Shown here in pieces: positions 53,213 to 62,913 of a DNA stretch of 64,000 nt. Numbering within the stretch: the stretch's first letter is position 1; every line of letters starts with the position of its first letter. This DNA is from JAIXWP01 sp041391745 (lineage in GTDB: Bacteria; Bacteroidota; Bacteroidia; Flavobacteriales_D; Sanyastnellaceae), in NCBI GenBank assembly GCA_041391745.1, contig JAWKNK010000002.1:186001-250000 (forward strand), read 5' to 3'. The translations under genes were made by a program, and so were the position numbers. The notes beneath the pieces are model-generated. The model made no database searches and was not told the origin of the DNA. It saw nothing but the letters and a program-made list of their open reading frames with translations.

Positions 53213-54655
53213 TTATTTCGCGTAGTTTGTTTTAATAAAATTATAAAGCATTCTCACGCCAACACCTGTACCGCCTTTCGTGCGGTATGCGCTTGCAGAA
53301 TTGCTGTATGCAGGTCCTGCGATATCAATGTGAATCCAAGGATAATTGGTAAAGTGCTGCAAGAATTTACCTGCAGAAATATGTCCACCGTTTCCCCCAC
53401 CAAGGTTTTTCAAATCGGCTACATCACTTTTTAATTCATCCGCATATTCTTGCCATAAAGGAAATTGAACTACGCGTTCCCATACCTTGAAAGAGCTTGA
53501 GGTGAGTGAGTCCATTACCTTTTGATCGGCGGTACCCATCGTGCAGCTCGCATATGTTCCGATAGCACGAATTGCCGCTCCGGTAAGCGTTGCAAGATCG
53601 ATTACTAATTCTGGATTGTATTTTTTAGCGTAGCATAGTGCATCTGCCAAAATCAATCGGCCTTCAGCATCTGTATTCAATACTTCCACTGTTGTGCCAT
53701 CCATCATGTGAAGGATGTCTTGGGGAACGATTGCATTTTGTCCTGGTCTGTTGTCTGTAGCGGGCACAAGACCTACTACGTGCACAGGAAGTTTGTTGGA
53801 TGCCACTGCGAACATTGCTCCAACCACTGCTGCCGCTCCCGCCATGTCGCACTTCATTTCGTCCATTGAGTTTGGCGTAGGTTTCAAGCTCAATCCACCT
53901 GTATCGAATACAACTCCTTTGCCCACTAATACGACTGGTTTTTTATTCTTTGCACCTTTTGGTTTGTATTCCATTACAGTGAAAGTTGGAGGGTCGATAC
54001 TTCCTTTGTTTACACCAAGAAGTCCGCCCATTCCCATGTCTTCAATTTGCTTTTTATTGTAGACCTTGGTGCTAAAACCTGCGAGCTTACCTGCTTTCTG
54101 CATTTCTTTTGAGAACTGAACTGCAGTAAGGTAGGATAATGGCTCATTGATCAAGTCGCGGCAAAGCATTGTTGCTTCCACCGTATTATGCAATTCAAGC
54201 AATGCTTCATCTTTCAAATTCGCATCTTGAACAAAGATTTTTTCCAAAGAGTTTTTGCGATCTTTCTTGTCTTTGTAGTACTTCAAGAATTGGTAGTTTC
54301 CAAGACTTGCTCCTTCTACGAAAGCCAATGTCGCTTCTGGACAATTGATATCGCTAATGATGTGAAGGCTGTCTGCTTTTGCAGCGCATGCCATATTCTG
54401 AAGCTCCTTTCCAAGTGATCTCCACGACTCCAACACGCGGTCATCGCCGGCTTGCTTCGGGTCGATAATGAAGTACTTTTGAGTTTGTCCCAAGTGTTGG
54501 AACGTAACAGATGCCGAACCTTTTTTAGCCTCCGCCGCTAGGTACGCCAATTGTTCTTTAGAAAGTCCTTTTGATTTAGGAGCTGCTTCTTTAGAGGAAA
54601 TAACCGCGGTAATTACCGCGGTTGAAGTATTTTTCTTTGATTTTTCAATATTCAT
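53213..54655 (-). CDS. pepA: Leucyl aminopeptidase (M17)
   Basis: The 480-residue protein has the M17 catalytic blocks: VVLVGKGVVFDTGGLSLKP, MDEMKCDMAGAAAVVGAM, LVPATDNRPGQNA and the signature NTDAEGRLILADAL, with complete metal ligands. Cytosolic exopeptidase. The N-terminal domain is divergent, as in other Bacteroidota. The ATG is five bases after a TATCTTTG box, and codons 12-18 are encoded by a perfect 22-base palindrome (54602-54623). Confidence 0.95.
   Translation of the reverse strand: MNIEKSKKNTSTAVITAVISSKEAAPKSKGLSKEQLAYLAAEAKKGSASVTFQHLGQTQKYFIIDPKQAGDDRVLESWRSLGKELQNMACAAKADSLHIISDINCPEATLAFVEGASLGNYQFLKYYKDKKDRKNSLEKIFVQDANLKDEALLELHNTVEATMLCRDLINEPLSYLTAVQFSKEMQKAGKLAGFSTKVYNKKQIEDMGMGGLLGVNKGSIDPPTFTVMEYKPKGAKNKKPVVLVGKGVVFDTGGLSLKPTPNSMDEMKCDMAGAAAVVGAMFAVASNKLPVHVVGLVPATDNRPGQNAIVPQDILHMMDGTTVEVLNTDAEGRLILADALCYAKKYNPELVIDLATLTGAAIRAIGTYASCTMGTADQKVMDSLTSSSFKVWERVVQFPLWQEYADELKSDVADLKNLGGGNGGHISAGKFLQHFTNYPWIHIDIAGPAYSNSASAYRTKGGTGVGVRMLYNFIKTNYAK
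54602..54623. repeat. Perfect 22-base palindrome inside the pepA start region
   Basis: AACCGCGGT AATT ACCGCGGTT reads the same on both strands and can form a 9-bp GC-rich hairpin at mRNA positions 33-54 of pepA. It encodes the low-constraint segment STAVITAVI. Confidence 0.6.
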
Positions 54656-54660
54656 AGGAG

Positions 54661-54668
54661 CAAAGATA
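54661..54668 (-). promoter_or_regulatory. -7 box directly before pepA
   Basis: TATCTTTG on the minus strand, then CTCCT and the ATG. The rnr gene at 62914 has the same arrangement, TATCTTTGCTCCA-ATG. Confidence 0.6.
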
Positions 54669-54694
54669 GGTAAAGCCTACCATCTTTTTCTCTC

Positions 54695-56785
54695 CTACTC
54701 GAATATCACTTTTTGAGCTTTTCTGAAGCCGTTTTTGCTGAAAACGACCATGTACACACCAGCAGATTGGTGAGGCAATTCCCAAATGTGATTTCCAGCT
54801 GCCAATTGTTCGTCTGCAATTACTGCAATACGCTGACCCAAATTGTTGTACATCTCCACTGTAACGCGCTCACTTCCTACAGAGTTGTATTTGATTAATG
54901 CGTTTTCTTTTGCCGGATTTGGGTAGATATTGAAAGTGAAATTGTTCGGCAATTCACTCACACTTTGAATCACCGCCGAAACGGTGTCAGAAGCTGTAAT
55001 GTTGATGTCGTCTAGGAAGAAATTATTTCCACCACGACCAGTAAACTCAAATCGAACTCTAAAGCCTTCTGTCATCCAATCAGAGTTGGTAAACATCAAT
55101 GTTTCAGAACTCCATTGACTATCGGTTGTAGGAGTGAATTGCGCATTTGTAGCGTTCGCAGTAGTCAAGGTGTTGAAACCTGTGCGAGTTCTTCTTGTAT
55201 TCCAAGTTTGGCCACAATCACCGCTTACTTGAATGCGTAGTCGGTCTTCCGTTTCTGTCAACTTGTTCGCATAAGCCCAATGATACGTCATGTAGATGGT
55301 ATCCATTGCACTCATGTCGTAGGTGGTAGAAAGCAACTCATCGTATTTTTCTCCTGTTGATGCGCTGAAGTTTCTGAGTTTTAAAGAACGGCTTCCAGTT
55401 ACAGAAGCACTTGGAGTAATTTCCCAAGTTAAATCACCATCCTGGTTGAAAATAACCCAAGCTTCATTTGGCCAAGCATCTTCAAAACCTTCTGCGAAAG
55501 GAGGTAGAGCTGTTTCATAATCCAAAATAGTAATCAGGTTCTCTACGCTGTATGACAATGATGAAGCACTGTTTGAAACAGTCATTACAACGGTGTAGTT
55601 GCCTGCTGTTTCATAAATGTGTGTTGGGTTTTTATAGATTTCAGGATCTGAACCTTCCATTGAGGTACCATCACCAAAGTTCCATGACCAAAACGTAACG
55701 CCGTGATATGAGCGATCGTGGAATTGGATAGGCAAGCCCACACAAGTGCTGTTTTGATCCACAGTGTATTTAGCTACGCACAAAGCGGGATCAAGCACTC
55801 CTGTTGCTTCAAGGTTTTCCTGTGTAATCAAAGAACTTCTTTCAGCGATATTACTTGTGATTGCTGCTCTCATGCGGTCTCTTTGACCTAGTGTGAACAT
55901 TCTCGAGCAGTAGCTATATTCCATGTAGTTTTGCACATTGTCTAATGATCCGCAAGACTCGCCATCCAAGTCACATGCAGTATAACCCACTGTGTTAGGA
56001 GTGTCGTCTACGTTATCATCAAAGTCGCAATTGCCAGCATCTCCAGGACTGTTTGTTGGTCCCCAAGTGTGACGAAGGTTGAGCCAGTGACCACACTCGT
56101 GAGTAAGTGTGCGGCTGCGGAAAATAGAGCTTGTTCCAATGCTTCCAGTGTAATCGTGACGAAGCACAATTCCATCGCTTCCAACACCCCAAGGTCCATT
56201 TACTGAATTCGGGGTAAAAGTGTATCCTGCTGTTCCATCGCCAGCATCGGCACATACCCAAACGTTCATATACATATCGCGTGGCCAAATAGAAAGTGCT
56301 TTCATTTGATCACCGCCTTCTGTTGTTAATGTGCTCTGAACACGGTTAATTCCCGAATGACAATTTCCGTCTGGATCTAATGATGCTAAGCGAAATTCAA
56401 TTCCGATATCCGCAGTAATACCTGCAAACTCTGGTATAACTACACTAATGTCTTCGTTCAACATTCTGAAGTCTCTATTCAAAACATTGATGGCATCGTA
56501 AACTTGATCGTCGGAAATATTTTCAGGACCATTGTTGTGAATAATGTGAAACACAACTGGAATGATATAAATTTCTTGGCTACCACCGCGACCTTCGCTA
56601 ATAAAATCTTGTGTCCATTGCTCCAAATCTTGAGCTGCGATATCGGCTTGGTGAGAACATCCTGGATGATCTTCGAAAAGTTTGGCTGTGCGACCAACTT
56701 GGCCACAATACAATACATTTTCAGATTGACCAAAAGACAAAACGCTCATCACCGCGAATGCGGCTGCTACAAAAATATTCTTCAT
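54695..56785 (-). CDS. T9SS-secreted M43 (pappalysin-like) metalloprotease
   Basis: ATG 56785 gives 696 residues with a signal peptide (MKNIFVAAAFAVMSVLSFGQ). The zinc site is THECGHWLNLRHTWG (HExxHxxxxxH, with Asn in place of the usual Gly), followed by the Met-turn NYMEYSYCSRMFT and Cys pairs typical of M43. Then come a PKD domain (FHDRSYHGVTFWSWNFGDG), a choice-of-anchor J/MAM-like domain (FAEGFEDAWPNEAWVIFNQDGDLTWEIT...) and a T9SS sorting domain (IYPNPAKENALIKYNS). The frame up to 56830 adds 15 residues without signal character. Confidence 0.92.
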   Translation of the reverse strand: MKNIFVAAAFAVMSVLSFGQSENVLYCGQVGRTAKLFEDHPGCSHQADIAAQDLEQWTQDFISEGRGGSQEIYIIPVVFHIIHNNGPENISDDQVYDAINVLNRDFRMLNEDISVVIPEFAGITADIGIEFRLASLDPDGNCHSGINRVQSTLTTEGGDQMKALSIWPRDMYMNVWVCADAGDGTAGYTFTPNSVNGPWGVGSDGIVLRHDYTGSIGTSSIFRSRTLTHECGHWLNLRHTWGPTNSPGDAGNCDFDDNVDDTPNTVGYTACDLDGESCGSLDNVQNYMEYSYCSRMFTLGQRDRMRAAITSNIAERSSLITQENLEATGVLDPALCVAKYTVDQNSTCVGLPIQFHDRSYHGVTFWSWNFGDGTSMEGSDPEIYKNPTHIYETAGNYTVVMTVSNSASSLSYSVENLITILDYETALPPFAEGFEDAWPNEAWVIFNQDGDLTWEITPSASVTGSRSLKLRNFSASTGEKYDELLSTTYDMSAMDTIYMTYHWAYANKLTETEDRLRIQVSGDCGQTWNTRRTRTGFNTLTTANATNAQFTPTTDSQWSSETLMFTNSDWMTEGFRVRFEFTGRGGNNFFLDDINITASDTVSAVIQSVSELPNNFTFNIYPNPAKENALIKYNSVGSERVTVEMYNNLGQRIAVIADEQLAAGNHIWELPHQSAGVYMVVFSKNGFRKAQKVIFE

Positions 56786-56886
56786 CACAGGTTTAAAAAT
56801 TTTAAAACGAGGCGCTAATTTACTCCTCAAAGCGATAGAAATACCTCTACAAACTAATTTACCCTACCCTTTTGGGATTCCAAGCA

Positions 56887-58362
56887 TTAATTGTAGTTGA
56901 TGTCCTCTTCGTCATCCGAGAAAAGTTGGTTCATAACGTCCGAAAACTCAATAGATGAATCCATTACACTTTTGCCAATTAAGCTATATTCAGCTAATCC
57001 ATGTAAGATAAACTCCATCATTAACAGCTTCTCATTGTCGTCGCTACCTGGGCAATATTTATTGACGATTTCATTGAGCATGGGTACAGCATAAAGCTTA
57101 GCCCCCCATTCTTTTGATGAAATATTTCGTTCCAACTCAACTTGATTCTGACCAAACCACTCAATAATTGGGTCGTATGGACTTGGTAATCGCTTTCTTT
57201 TGAATGTGTCTGGATTCGGAAAAATTTGCGGAAACTTCTTTCTAATGCTTTGACCCAAAAGGCGCATGGCTACGAACTGTGGACCTTCTTGCTCGCCTTC
57301 ATAAACAAGTTCTACTTTGCCCGTTACCGCTGGTATCACTGAAAGCAAATCGTTGATGCGCGCGGTAGTTGTTTTTTCTCCGTTGATTAAAGCTCGAAGT
57401 TCTGCGCCGCTTACCAAGTTTTCGTATGCCGAAATAGTCAACCTTGCCGACACCCCGCTTTTATGATCTACGTATTCCGACTCGCGTGCTTCAAAAGCTA
57501 TCATTTCGATCAACTCCGCAAGAATTGGTGGAATCACTACGCGCTTCTTTTGCTCTTCTGTCACATTTGCTTCTTGTTGGGTAATAGATTGCGATATTTC
57601 AATCGACTTTGGATAGTGCGTTAGAATTTGCGATTGAATGCGGTCTTTCAACGGAGTGATAATGCTACCGCGGTTGGTATAGTCTTCCGGGTTTGCGGTA
57701 AACACAAATTGAATATCCAGTTCGAGTCGCAACTGAAAACCTCTGATTTGGATGTCTCCTTCTTGCAAAATATTGAACAGTGCAACTTGAATCCTTGGTT
57801 GCAAATCGGGCAATTCATTGATCACAAAAATGCATCGATTGCTTCGAGGAACTAACCCAAAGTGAATTACTCGTTCGTCGCTGTAGTTCAATTTCAAATT
57901 GGCTGCCTTAATAGGATCCACATCCCCAATCAAATCAGCTATGGTAACATCCGGTGTTGCCAGTTTTTCTACATATCTATTCGATCTATGCAGCCAATCA
58001 ATTGGAGTTTTGTTGCCCATTTCAGCAATCAAATCTTTCGCAAATCGACTGATTGGATTCAACGGATCATCGTTGAGTTCGCTTCCTTTTACAATTGGAA
58101 TGTACTCATCCAAAAGGGTGGTAAGTGCTCGGGCAATTCTCGTTTTTGCTTGTCCACGGAGTCCAAGTAAATTCATACTATGACCACTCAAGATGGCACG
58201 TTGAATATCTGGAATTACCGTTTCTTCATATCCTAAAATGCCTGGGAAAATTTCTTCGCCACTTTGCAATTTTGAAATCAAATTTTTTCTCAATTCTTCA
58301 GCGATTGATTGAGAGGTGTATTTCGATTTTTTAAGTTCTCCGAGAGTACTTGGTTTGCTCAT
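56887..58362 (-). CDS. MoxR/ChlI-type AAA+ ATPase
   Basis: ATG 58362 (MSKPSTLGELKKS) gives 491 residues and lies one base after the stop of the VWA gene (TAAT-ATG). Walker A is GLRGQAKT; the Walker B region reads CIFVINELPDLQPRIQVALFNILQEG, with NE where most AAA+ proteins have DE. The sensor/arginine region RGSIITPLKDRIQSQILTHYPKSIEISQSITQQEA follows. With the VWA protein it forms a MoxR-VWA or magnesium-chelatase-like pair; such pairs remodel or insert metals/cofactors into client proteins. The client is unknown. Confidence 0.88.
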   Translation of the reverse strand: MSKPSTLGELKKSKYTSQSIAEELRKNLISKLQSGEEIFPGILGYEETVIPDIQRAILSGHSMNLLGLRGQAKTRIARALTTLLDEYIPIVKGSELNDDPLNPISRFAKDLIAEMGNKTPIDWLHRSNRYVEKLATPDVTIADLIGDVDPIKAANLKLNYSDERVIHFGLVPRSNRCIFVINELPDLQPRIQVALFNILQEGDIQIRGFQLRLELDIQFVFTANPEDYTNRGSIITPLKDRIQSQILTHYPKSIEISQSITQQEANVTEEQKKRVVIPPILAELIEMIAFEARESEYVDHKSGVSARLTISAYENLVSGAELRALINGEKTTTARINDLLSVIPAVTGKVELVYEGEQEGPQFVAMRLLGQSIRKKFPQIFPNPDTFKRKRLPSPYDPIIEWFGQNQVELERNISSKEWGAKLYAVPMLNEIVNKYCPGSDDNEKLLMMEFILHGLAEYSLIGKSVMDSSIEFSDVMNQLFSDDEEDINYN

Positions 58363-58363
58363 A

Positions 58364-59467
58364 TTATCTTCTTCTTTTCCGATTTCTTTCATAGTCAATT
58401 AAAATTCCATCTCCTAGCCCAGAAAGCCCTGTGAATAAAGCTTTGCCATTATTTGCTTCCGTAAAGTCATCTACAAATTGTTGCAAATAGGGATCGTCTG
58501 TTAGCATGAATGTGGTGATAGGAATACTCGCTTTTCTGCACATGCGAGCGAGGTTCAAACATTTGCCTACAATGTATGGATCGAGGCCAAATGAATTTTT
58601 ATAGTACTCACCTCCTTCTTTCAAACAAGAAGGTTTACCATCGGTGATCATAAATATTTGTTTGTTTGAAGACTTTCTTCTTCTCAGAATATCCATTGCC
58701 AATTCCAAGCCCGCCACGGTATTGGTGTGGAATGGCCCCACTTGCAAATAAGGCAAATCTTTGACCTGTATAGGCCACGCATCATTGCCAAACACCACGA
58801 TATCTAAAGTGTCCTTTGGGTATCGCTTCATGATCAATTCAGAAAGCGCCATTGCCACTTTCTTGGCAGGAGTGATACGATCTTCGCCGTACAGAATCAT
58901 GGAGTGTGATATATCAATCATCAACACCGTGGAAGCTTGTGATTTGTTTTCCGTTTCATACACTTCCAGGTCAGCCTCTGTTAAAATAAACTCGTCCGCA
59001 CCGTTATTGATTTGTGCATTTCGAAGCGATTCACTCATCAAGATTTGCTCCGGCTTATCGCCAAATACAAACGGTCTTGTCATTTCCGTTGCTTCATCAC
59101 CTCCACCAGTAAACTTCGTTTTGTGGCCACTTTTGCCCGCCTTTTTCATTTTACCAAAAAGCTGTTCTAAAGCTCTCTGACGAATGGCTTGCTCTGCCTT
59201 TCCGGTAATTTTTATACCACCAACACTCCCTTTTTTAAATTCCTCTTTTATAAAACCTTTACGCAACAACTCTTGCTCAAAGTCTGTGCGTGAATAATTT
59301 TCAGGGAAAATGGGTTGTTGCTTATCAATTTCCTCCATCCAATCTAGGGTGTCTAGCGGGTCACCGTTGGTATAGTTGAGCAATTCGAGAAATAATGGCA
59401 AAAGTCTTTCGAAGGGAGATCTCTTATCTTCCTCTGGAATAAATTCTGAAAAACGAAATCCTATCAT
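58364..59467 (-). CDS. VWA-domain protein, partner of the AAA+ ATPase
   Basis: The 367-residue protein has a helical N-terminal half (WMEEIDKQQPIFPENYSRTDFEQELLRKGF) and a C-terminal VWA domain. The latter has a complete MIDAS: MIDISHSM (DxSxS), a Thr in HTNTVAG and the Asp of MITDGKPS. The tail is basic (DYERNRKRRR). Directly upstream of the AAA+ gene, and the two are co-translated. Confidence 0.88.
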   Translation of the reverse strand: MIGFRFSEFIPEEDKRSPFERLLPLFLELLNYTNGDPLDTLDWMEEIDKQQPIFPENYSRTDFEQELLRKGFIKEEFKKGSVGGIKITGKAEQAIRQRALEQLFGKMKKAGKSGHKTKFTGGGDEATEMTRPFVFGDKPEQILMSESLRNAQINNGADEFILTEADLEVYETENKSQASTVLMIDISHSMILYGEDRITPAKKVAMALSELIMKRYPKDTLDIVVFGNDAWPIQVKDLPYLQVGPFHTNTVAGLELAMDILRRRKSSNKQIFMITDGKPSCLKEGGEYYKNSFGLDPYIVGKCLNLARMCRKASIPITTFMLTDDPYLQQFVDDFTEANNGKALFTGLSGLGDGILIDYERNRKRRR

Positions 59468-59562
59468 GTTGAGCTGTGAGGCGGTCGAAAGTAATTCAAA
59501 CCTCGAAGAGAAACTAATTGTTCACGTTTATTCACACATTAAGCTTTCATTATATTAGCCAC

Positions 59563-61056
59563 GTGAACTTATACAGCAATAAGCAACGTTGGAAAATCTT
59601 CTTGTTTACAATAGCGATGGTTATTGTAGGCATTACGCTATGGTACAGCAATCACATTGCCGAGCGCATCAGAGAAGGTGAAAGGGAAAAAGTAAAACTG
59701 TGGAGTGAGGCTATCGAACGACGTGCAGAGCTGGTGTCGTTTACTGAAGAGCTTTTCGACAATCTTCGAGATGAAGAAAGAAAAAAGGCAAATCTCCTTG
59801 CAAAGGCGTATCAAATTTTGAGCGACCCTACCGATCAAAATGATTTGACTTTTGTAACAGATTTCATTTGGGGCAATTCGACCATTCCTATTTTAATTTA
59901 TGATGAAAAGGGAAGGTTGAGCAACTCTGCAAACATTCCCGAAAACAGAGCCAATGACAACGACTATATTGATTCGCTTTATCAGGTAATGAAAACCAAA
60001 TACGAGCCTATCAAATTTCCTGAAGTTGGTTTGAAAGTGTATTACAACGACAGTTATATTTTCATGGAGTTGCAGCACACTATGGATGACTTGATCAATA
60101 GTTTTATTTCTGAAACTGTAATCAATTCGGCGAGTGTACCAGTGATTGTAACCGATAGCACTCAAAAGAATATTCTGCGATTTGGGAATATCGATACACT
60201 CGCTTTTTCTACGCACGATTTGCGATTGAATAAAATCGCTTCTATGAAAAATGACAATCCGCCCATCGAGATCAATCTTCCTGGTCAGGGTAAGCAATTC
60301 ATTTTTTATGAAGACTCTGAAGTGCTTAAGCAATTGCAAAATTTCCCGATTTTACAGTTGATTTTAATTGGTGTTTTCTTGGTGGTAGCCTATCTCATTT
60401 TTTCTACTTTCAGAAAAGCAGAACAGAATCAAGTTTGGGTTGGTATGGCGAAAGAAACGGCTCACCAATTGGGAACTCCGCTATCATCATTGATGGCTTG
60501 GAGTTCACTGCTTGAGGCGCAGGGAGTGGACCAGAGCACGATGGTCGAGTTGAATAAAGACATTGAACGACTGAATACAATAACCGATCGTTTTTCTAAA
60601 ATTGGTAGTGTCCCGGAACTTCAAAACACCGATTTGTATGATGCTGTGAAGGGCGCGTTCGACTATTTAGAAGGACGTGTAAGCCGCAGGGTAAGCTTTA
60701 GTATCCTCAATGAAACGCCGACGACTATCGCAGCACTTAACCTTCCTTTGTTCGGATGGGTGATTGAAAATCTTGTAAAAAATGCCGTAGATGCAATGGA
60801 CGGTGAGGGTTCGCTAACTGCTCGCGTGTTTACAGAAAATGGTTCTCCTATAGTAGAGATTACAGATACAGGTAAAGGTGTTCCAAAGAATAAATGGAAA
60901 ACCATATTCCAACCGGGCTATACCACCAAAAAACGCGGATGGGGATTGGGCTTGAGTTTGGTAAAACGTATTATTGAAAATTACCACAATGGCCGCATTT
61001 TCATCAAACATAGTGAAGCCAACGTGGGAACTACTTTTCGCATTGAGTTAACGTAA
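59563..61056 (+). CDS. Membrane sensor histidine kinase (orphan)
   Basis: GTG 59563 gives 497 residues; the longer frame from 59518 adds 15. There are two membrane helices (about 10-28 and 262-282) enclosing a periplasmic sensor domain of about 230 residues. Then follow an H box GMAKETAHQLGTPLSSLMAWSSLLE (His about 301), N box ENLVKNAVDAMDG, and G boxes DTGKGVPKNKW and GWGLGLSLVKRI. The kinase is of the GTPLSS type common in Bacteroidota, and no regulator gene is adjacent. Divergent from the VWA-AAA+ pair. Confidence 0.88.
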   Translation: MNLYSNKQRWKIFLFTIAMVIVGITLWYSNHIAERIREGEREKVKLWSEAIERRAELVSFTEELFDNLRDEERKKANLLAKAYQILSDPTDQNDLTFVTDFIWGNSTIPILIYDEKGRLSNSANIPENRANDNDYIDSLYQVMKTKYEPIKFPEVGLKVYYNDSYIFMELQHTMDDLINSFISETVINSASVPVIVTDSTQKNILRFGNIDTLAFSTHDLRLNKIASMKNDNPPIEINLPGQGKQFIFYEDSEVLKQLQNFPILQLILIGVFLVVAYLIFSTFRKAEQNQVWVGMAKETAHQLGTPLSSLMAWSSLLEAQGVDQSTMVELNKDIERLNTITDRFSKIGSVPELQNTDLYDAVKGAFDYLEGRVSRRVSFSILNETPTTIAALNLPLFGWVIENLVKNAVDAMDGEGSLTARVFTENGSPIVEITDTGKGVPKNKWKTIFQPGYTTKKRGWGLGLSLVKRIIENYHNGRIFIKHSEANVGTTFRIELT

Positions 61057-61059
61057 AAC

Positions 61060-61091
61060 GACAAGGATTCAAGTAGACAAGGATTCAATTC
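61060..61091. repeat. Partial copy of the dispersed repeat words
   Basis: GACAAGGATTCAAGTAGACA, AGGATTCAATTCTCAATTCTCGA: the AAGGATTC octamer and ATTCTCGA words of the other spacers, without the palindromic tail. Confidence 0.5.
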
Positions 61092-61610
61092 TCAATTCTC
61101 GAAGGATGAATAAGGAATTTGGAATGTCATTATATAATCATTCATGTAATATCCATTGCCGATGTGTACATCGACTTCTTCAACTACTTTGAACTGCATT
61201 CGATCATAGAAAGTTTTGGCTTTGTTGAATCGATTTACATTAAGTGATAAGGACTTTCCGTTTTGCTTTTTTACCTCCGAAATAACATTCTCAAGAAGTG
61301 ATTTTCCCGCTCCTATGCCTTGAATAGTAGGGAGGACGTAAATCTTATGCAGTTTAAATTCGTGAGGTTCAATTTCAGAATATGAGGCAAAACCAATAGG
61401 TGTATTTCCATCATACATCAAAATGAAAACACATCCTTCCTCTTCCATCTGACGCTTCAATGATGCTTCACTATACATCATTTCCAACATGTAATTGATT
61501 TGTTCTTCGCTTAAAATTTCACGATAGGTTTGCGGCCAAACTTGCAAATTCAATTCTTGAATTAGAGGAATGTCAGAAGTATTCGCAAATCGGAATTTGA
61601 AATTAGCCAT
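61092..61610 (-). CDS. GNAT-family N-acetyltransferase
   Basis: The 172-residue protein has the GNAT fold: FRFANTSDIPLIQELNLQVWPQTYREILSEEQINYML, then HEFKLHKIYVLPTIQGIGAGKSLLENVISEVKK (the acetyl-CoA loop QGIGAG) and LSLNVNRFNKAKTFYDRMQFKVVEEVDVHIGNGYYMNDYIM. The substrate is unknown. Its start overlaps the miaE stop by eight bases. Confidence 0.9.
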   Translation of the reverse strand: MANFKFRFANTSDIPLIQELNLQVWPQTYREILSEEQINYMLEMMYSEASLKRQMEEEGCVFILMYDGNTPIGFASYSEIEPHEFKLHKIYVLPTIQGIGAGKSLLENVISEVKKQNGKSLSLNVNRFNKAKTFYDRMQFKVVEEVDVHIGNGYYMNDYIMTFQIPYSSFEN

Positions 61611-62202
61611 GCATCGTTTCTTTTTTCCCGTACTTTTCCATCAATGACGCTTCGAAATCAAGAAACTCATTCCATCGTTTATCCACATCTACACCCGTTC
61701 CATATTTGCGGGCATAGCCCAGAAAAGTGGTATAATGTTCGGCCTCAGAAGCCATTAGATCATAGTAAAAACCGCGTAAGTTTTCGTCTGCAATGTTTTC
61801 AGAAAGCAACCGAAAACGTTCGCAACTTCTTGCTTCGATCATCGCTGCAAACAGCATGCGATCTACAAAAATTTGATGTTTATTTCCGCCCTGCATTATA
61901 AATGAAGCAAGGTCGTGAACGTATGTATCTTTACGTTCACGACCTAATTGCATTCCTCTTTTAATTAGCTCTTGGTGCACCATTCCGAAGTGTTCCATTT
62001 CTTCTTGAGAAATGCGAACCATATCGTCCACCAAGTCGGGATATTCAGGGTATCTCACTATCGTAGAAATAGCATTGCTCGCTGCTTTTTGTTCGCAGTA
62101 GGCGTGATCCGTAAGGATTTCTTCAATGTTTTTTTCTACAATGTTTACCCATCTAGGGTCAGTAGCCAAGCGCAAGCCGAGCATTACTTTTTTCTTTTCC
62201 AT
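61603..62202 (-). CDS. miaE: tRNA-(ms2io6A) hydroxylase MiaE
   Basis: The 199-residue di-iron protein has ligand motifs ISQEEMEHFGMVHQEL, IEARSCERFRLL and DLMASEAEHYTTFLGYA, and opens MLGLRLATDPRWVNIVEKNIEEILTDHAYCEQKAASNAIS, which matches MiaE. It hydroxylates the isopentenyl modification at A37 of tRNAs that read codons starting with U. Normal length. Confidence 0.93.
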   Translation of the reverse strand: MEKKKVMLGLRLATDPRWVNIVEKNIEEILTDHAYCEQKAASNAISTIVRYPEYPDLVDDMVRISQEEMEHFGMVHQELIKRGMQLGRERKDTYVHDLASFIMQGGNKHQIFVDRMLFAAMIEARSCERFRLLSENIADENLRGFYYDLMASEAEHYTTFLGYARKYGTGVDVDKRWNEFLDFEASLMEKYGKKETMHG

Positions 62203-62208
62203 AAAAAA

Positions 62209-62754
62209 TTATAACCAGAAACTAACTCCAAGTCTACCAGCACTCATTACAGTTCCACCAGCGAGTTGAAGATTCAAAGATAACTTACCTGGCTTTACGT
62301 GATAGCGGCCCCCGATTAATCCGGAAATTCCTGCGCCACCCAAGCCAGATCCGCTGTACTCAACGGTACCATATTTATTATCCACAAGTCTTGTACGCCA
62401 AACATAGTATTCCGCTTGAATACCAGCATATAAGTCAAAATCACTTGGGAGGTCAATGAGGTTGTCGAAATAATAATTCCCCGCGATTTGCAATCCGAGG
62501 ATATTATGTCTCCACCCTATTCTCTGGCCTGGTAAGTAATAATACCTTTCTACACGGGATTGATAAGACCCACCTACGGATAAGGTAAAATCATTGGCAA
62601 TTGGAAATTCGAAGTTGGCATAAATCGGCACACCCCATCCAGAAAGTCCTACTCCAGCATTGAGAAATTTCTGATCTGGTCCACCTTGAGCTAACAAATT
62701 GTTTGAGGAGATCCCTAATACAATTAGGGCGATAAAGAGCACTAACTTTTTCAT
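62209..62754 (-). CDS. Outer-membrane beta-barrel-like protein
   Basis: ATG 62754 gives 181 residues with a signal peptide (MKKLVLFIALIVLGISSNNLLAQ). Alternating strands follow (FLNAGVGLSGWGVPIYANFEFPIANDFTLSVGGSYQSRVERYYY ... GLQIAGNYYFDNLIDLPSDFDLYAGIQAEYYVW) that end in an aromatic residue and Leu (GRLGVSFWL), as small barrels do. It resembles Bacteroidota OmpW/OMP_b-brl type proteins of unknown role. It lies six bases upstream of miaE on the same strand. Confidence 0.75.
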   Translation of the reverse strand: MKKLVLFIALIVLGISSNNLLAQGGPDQKFLNAGVGLSGWGVPIYANFEFPIANDFTLSVGGSYQSRVERYYYLPGQRIGWRHNILGLQIAGNYYFDNLIDLPSDFDLYAGIQAEYYVWRTRLVDNKYGTVEYSGSGLGGAGISGLIGGRYHVKPGKLSLNLQLAGGTVMSAGRLGVSFWL

Positions 62755-62900
62755 AACGTGAGGGTTTTTGAGGTTGTACAAATGTAACCATAATATAGCC
62801 AAAATATTCTGTAAAGCGCATCTAACGCGGTTTTAAAAAAAGTTAATTGACCAATAAGCAACTTTACTTCAGACCAAATTTTCCTTACTCCAATCATCCC

Positions 62901-62908
62901 TATCTTTG
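62901..62908 (+). promoter_or_regulatory. -7 box directly before rnr
   Basis: TATCTTTG, five bases (CTCCA) before the rnr ATG. Confidence 0.6.
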
Positions 62909-62913
62909 CTCCA

